From NCBI RefSeq assembly GCF_040110915.1, contig NZ_CP157793.1, positions 2,988,939 to 3,052,938 of the forward strand: a stretch of DNA of 64,000 bases, written 5' to 3'. This document shows, in pieces, positions 62,607 through 64,000 of this stretch; the first letter of the stretch is position 1, and each line of letters starts with the position of its first letter. The notes under the pieces are model-generated. The model saw only the letters and a program-made list of their open reading frames with translations, was not told the DNA's origin and made no database searches. The translations under genes were made by a program, and so were the position numbers. This DNA is from Stappia sp. GTDB taxonomy: Bacteria; Pseudomonadota; Alphaproteobacteria; Rhizobiales; Stappiaceae.

Positions 62607-64000
62607 GCCCCGCCCTCCAGCCGTACGACGCGGTCCATCCGGGCGGCGAGCCGCATGTCATGCGTCGCCACGACGAGGGTCGCGCCGCGCGCGGCGAGCG
62701 CCAGCAGTCCCTCGGCCACGGCCTCCGCCGTCGCCGCGTCGAGATCGGCGGTGGGCTCGTCAGCGAAGACCACGTCCCGGTCGGCGGCAAGCCCGCGCGC
62801 GATCATCAACCGCCGCGCCTCGCCGCCCGACACCCCGTGACCGCTTTCGCCGATCCGTGTGGCGAGCCCGCGCGGCAGCGCGGCGACGATCCCGCGCCCG
62901 CGCGCGGCCTCGAGCGCCCGCGCGAGCGTGTCGGGTGACGCCTCCGCCGCCCCGAGACGCAGGTTGGCGCGCAAGCTCGCGTTGAGGAAATGCGGCGTCT
63001 GGCCGATCCAGGCGACCCGGGCCCGCCAGGCGTCCGCCGTTTCCGCCGAAAGCGCGTGCCCCGCAACGCGGACCGTACCGCCGGACGGCGCCCGCAAGCC
63101 CGCCATCACGGCGAGCAGGGTGGATTTGCCCGACCCGCTCGGCCCCACGAGCGCGATCCGCTCGCCGCCGGAGATCGCGATGTCGGGATAGGCGATCTCC
63201 TCCGACAGCGAGCCGGAAGACCCGAAAGCGCCGCCGACCGCCACCCGCACACCGGACAGCGCGATATCGGCCGCCCCGGGGAGCGGATCGGCCCCCGCGC
63301 CGTGCCCCAGGATCTCGGCGCCCTCCTCCGCCTCCAGGCGCGCGACTTCGCCGGCCACCGCCGAGGCGGCGGCCTTGTCGTGCCAGGCGCTCGCCAGATC
63401 GCGCAGGGGCTGGAAGAACTCCGGCGCGAGAAGCAGCAGGAACACGCCCTCCCACACCGTCAGCGGCGTCGCATAGGCGCCGAAGGTAAACTCGCCGAGC
63501 AGCGCGAAGCCGACATAGACCGCGACCATCGCCACGCCCAGCGCGGCGAACAGCTCCAGCACGGCCGACGACAGGAAGGCGATGCGCAGGACCTCCATCG
63601 TGCGCGCCCGCAACCGGTCGGCGGCGCCCTGGAAGCCGGCGAGCGTGCGCGCCCCAGCGTCGAGCAGGCGAATGTCGACGAGCGCGTTGATGCGCTCCAG
63701 AACCAGCGCGTTCAGGCTGCCGATTTCCTGCATCTGCCGCTCGCTCGCCTCGCGCGCGGCATAGCCGACCAGCGCCATGAACACCGGGATCAGCGGCCCG
63801 GCCACCAGCAGGATGCCGGCCACCGCCCAGGACATGGAGAGAGCGACGGCGAGGATCACCGGCGGCATCACCATGGTGCGCGCCATGGCCGGGCGATAGC
63901 GGGTGAGATAGGGCGTGAGGCTCGCCGCCTTTTCCGACACCAGCGCGGCGATCTCGGCCGACCCGACTGTTGCCGCCCCCTGCGCGGCCCGCACGGCCGA
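62603..64000 (-). CDS. cydD: Cysteine/glutathione ABC exporter subunit CydD (partial)
   Basis: The C-terminal 465 residues of CydD; the frame is open at the right window edge, so the N-terminus is missing. Visible are most of the membrane domain, Walker A GPSGSGKST, the SLRANLRLGA segment, signature VSGGEARRLMIARGL and VFADEPTADLD. It is the first cyd gene in the window and forms the heterodimer with CydC. Confidence 0.92.
   Translation of the reverse strand, partial: SAVRAAQGAATVGSAEIAALVSEKAASLTPYLTRYRPAMARTMVMPPVILAVALSMSWAVAGILLVAGPLIPVFMALVGYAAREASERQMQEIGSLNALVLERINALVDIRLLDAGARTLAGFQGAADRLRARTMEVLRIAFLSSAVLELFAALGVAMVAVYVGFALLGEFTFGAYATPLTVWEGVFLLLLAPEFFQPLRDLASAWHDKAAASAVAGEVARLEAEEGAEILGHGAGADPLPGAADIALSGVRVAVGGAFGSSGSLSEEIAYPDIAISGGERIALVGPSGSGKSTLLAVMAGLRAPSGGTVRVAGHALSAETADAWRARVAWIGQTPHFLNASLRANLRLGAAEASPDTLARALEAARGRGIVAALPRGLATRIGESGHGVSGGEARRLMIARGLAADRDVVFADEPTADLDAATAEAVAEGLLALAARGATLVVATHDMRLAARMDRVVRLEGGA

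Overview
This 64-kb window comes from a high-GC alphaproteobacterium. Evidence: a rhizobial/roseobacter-style phn cluster with two PhnE permeases and an Lrp-regulated ectoine-catabolism cluster, a PhnF repressor, a candidate SqrR-type operator, short SD-led operons with 4-nt ATGA overlaps, and GC-rich codon use throughout. I cannot fix the genus; a Hyphomicrobiales (Stappiaceae-like) or Rhodobacterales host fits. I see no rRNA, tRNA, insertion sequence, prophage or CRISPR array.

Layout. (1) 1-14388: complete C-P lyase phosphonate system in two minus-strand units. phnGHIJKL plus a hexapeptide acyltransferase is one unit; phnCDE1E2, a 2H phosphoesterase-like gene, phnM and phnN form the second, headed by a clear Pho box. 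phnF lies divergently. (2) 14514-16772: a sulfide:quinone oxidoreductase-like operon with a DsrE-like periplasmic protein behind a SqrR-like operator. (3) 17436-22574: a compact candidate RiPP locus: flavin-dependent halogenase plus 2OG-type oxygenase on the plus strand, converging on a minus-strand operon of a nitrile-hydratase-like-leader (NHLP) peptide, a JmjC oxygenase and a stand-alone LanM-type dehydratase domain. (4) 22759-30632: ectoine catabolism (doeA, an ArgE-like deacetylase, Lrp regulator, doeC, doeD) and a VAO-type flavoprotein. (5) 30697-38022: an NHLM-type export operon (HlyD, C39-peptidase ABC transporter, second ABC transporter) followed by a 328-aa double-glycine-leader cargo ending in a His-striped 11-residue repeat, and a 153-aa companion. 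(6) 38306-43575: branched-chain-amino-acid-type ABC importer. (7) 44044-53021: GntR-headed peptide importer with gamma-glutamyltransferase and a DUF1028 protein. (8) 53322-57535: GNAT protein, a chemoreceptor fused to PilZ, and DgkA. (9) 57797-64000: cydDC-cydAB-cydX, the cytochrome bd oxidase and its assembly exporter (cydD runs off the end).

The most unusual biology is in regions 3 and 5. Region 3 has the parts list of a proteusin-like pathway, but its precursor has lost the Gly-Gly cleavage pair (Ala-Gln in that register) and has only about nine residues after it, none modifiable by the neighbouring enzymes. Region 5 is the export half of such a system, but its obvious cargo is a large Gly/Ser/His-rich protein, not a small peptide. 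About 8 kb of ectoine-catabolic genes lie between the two halves. How they relate is inference; the component identities rest on motifs read directly in the proteins.
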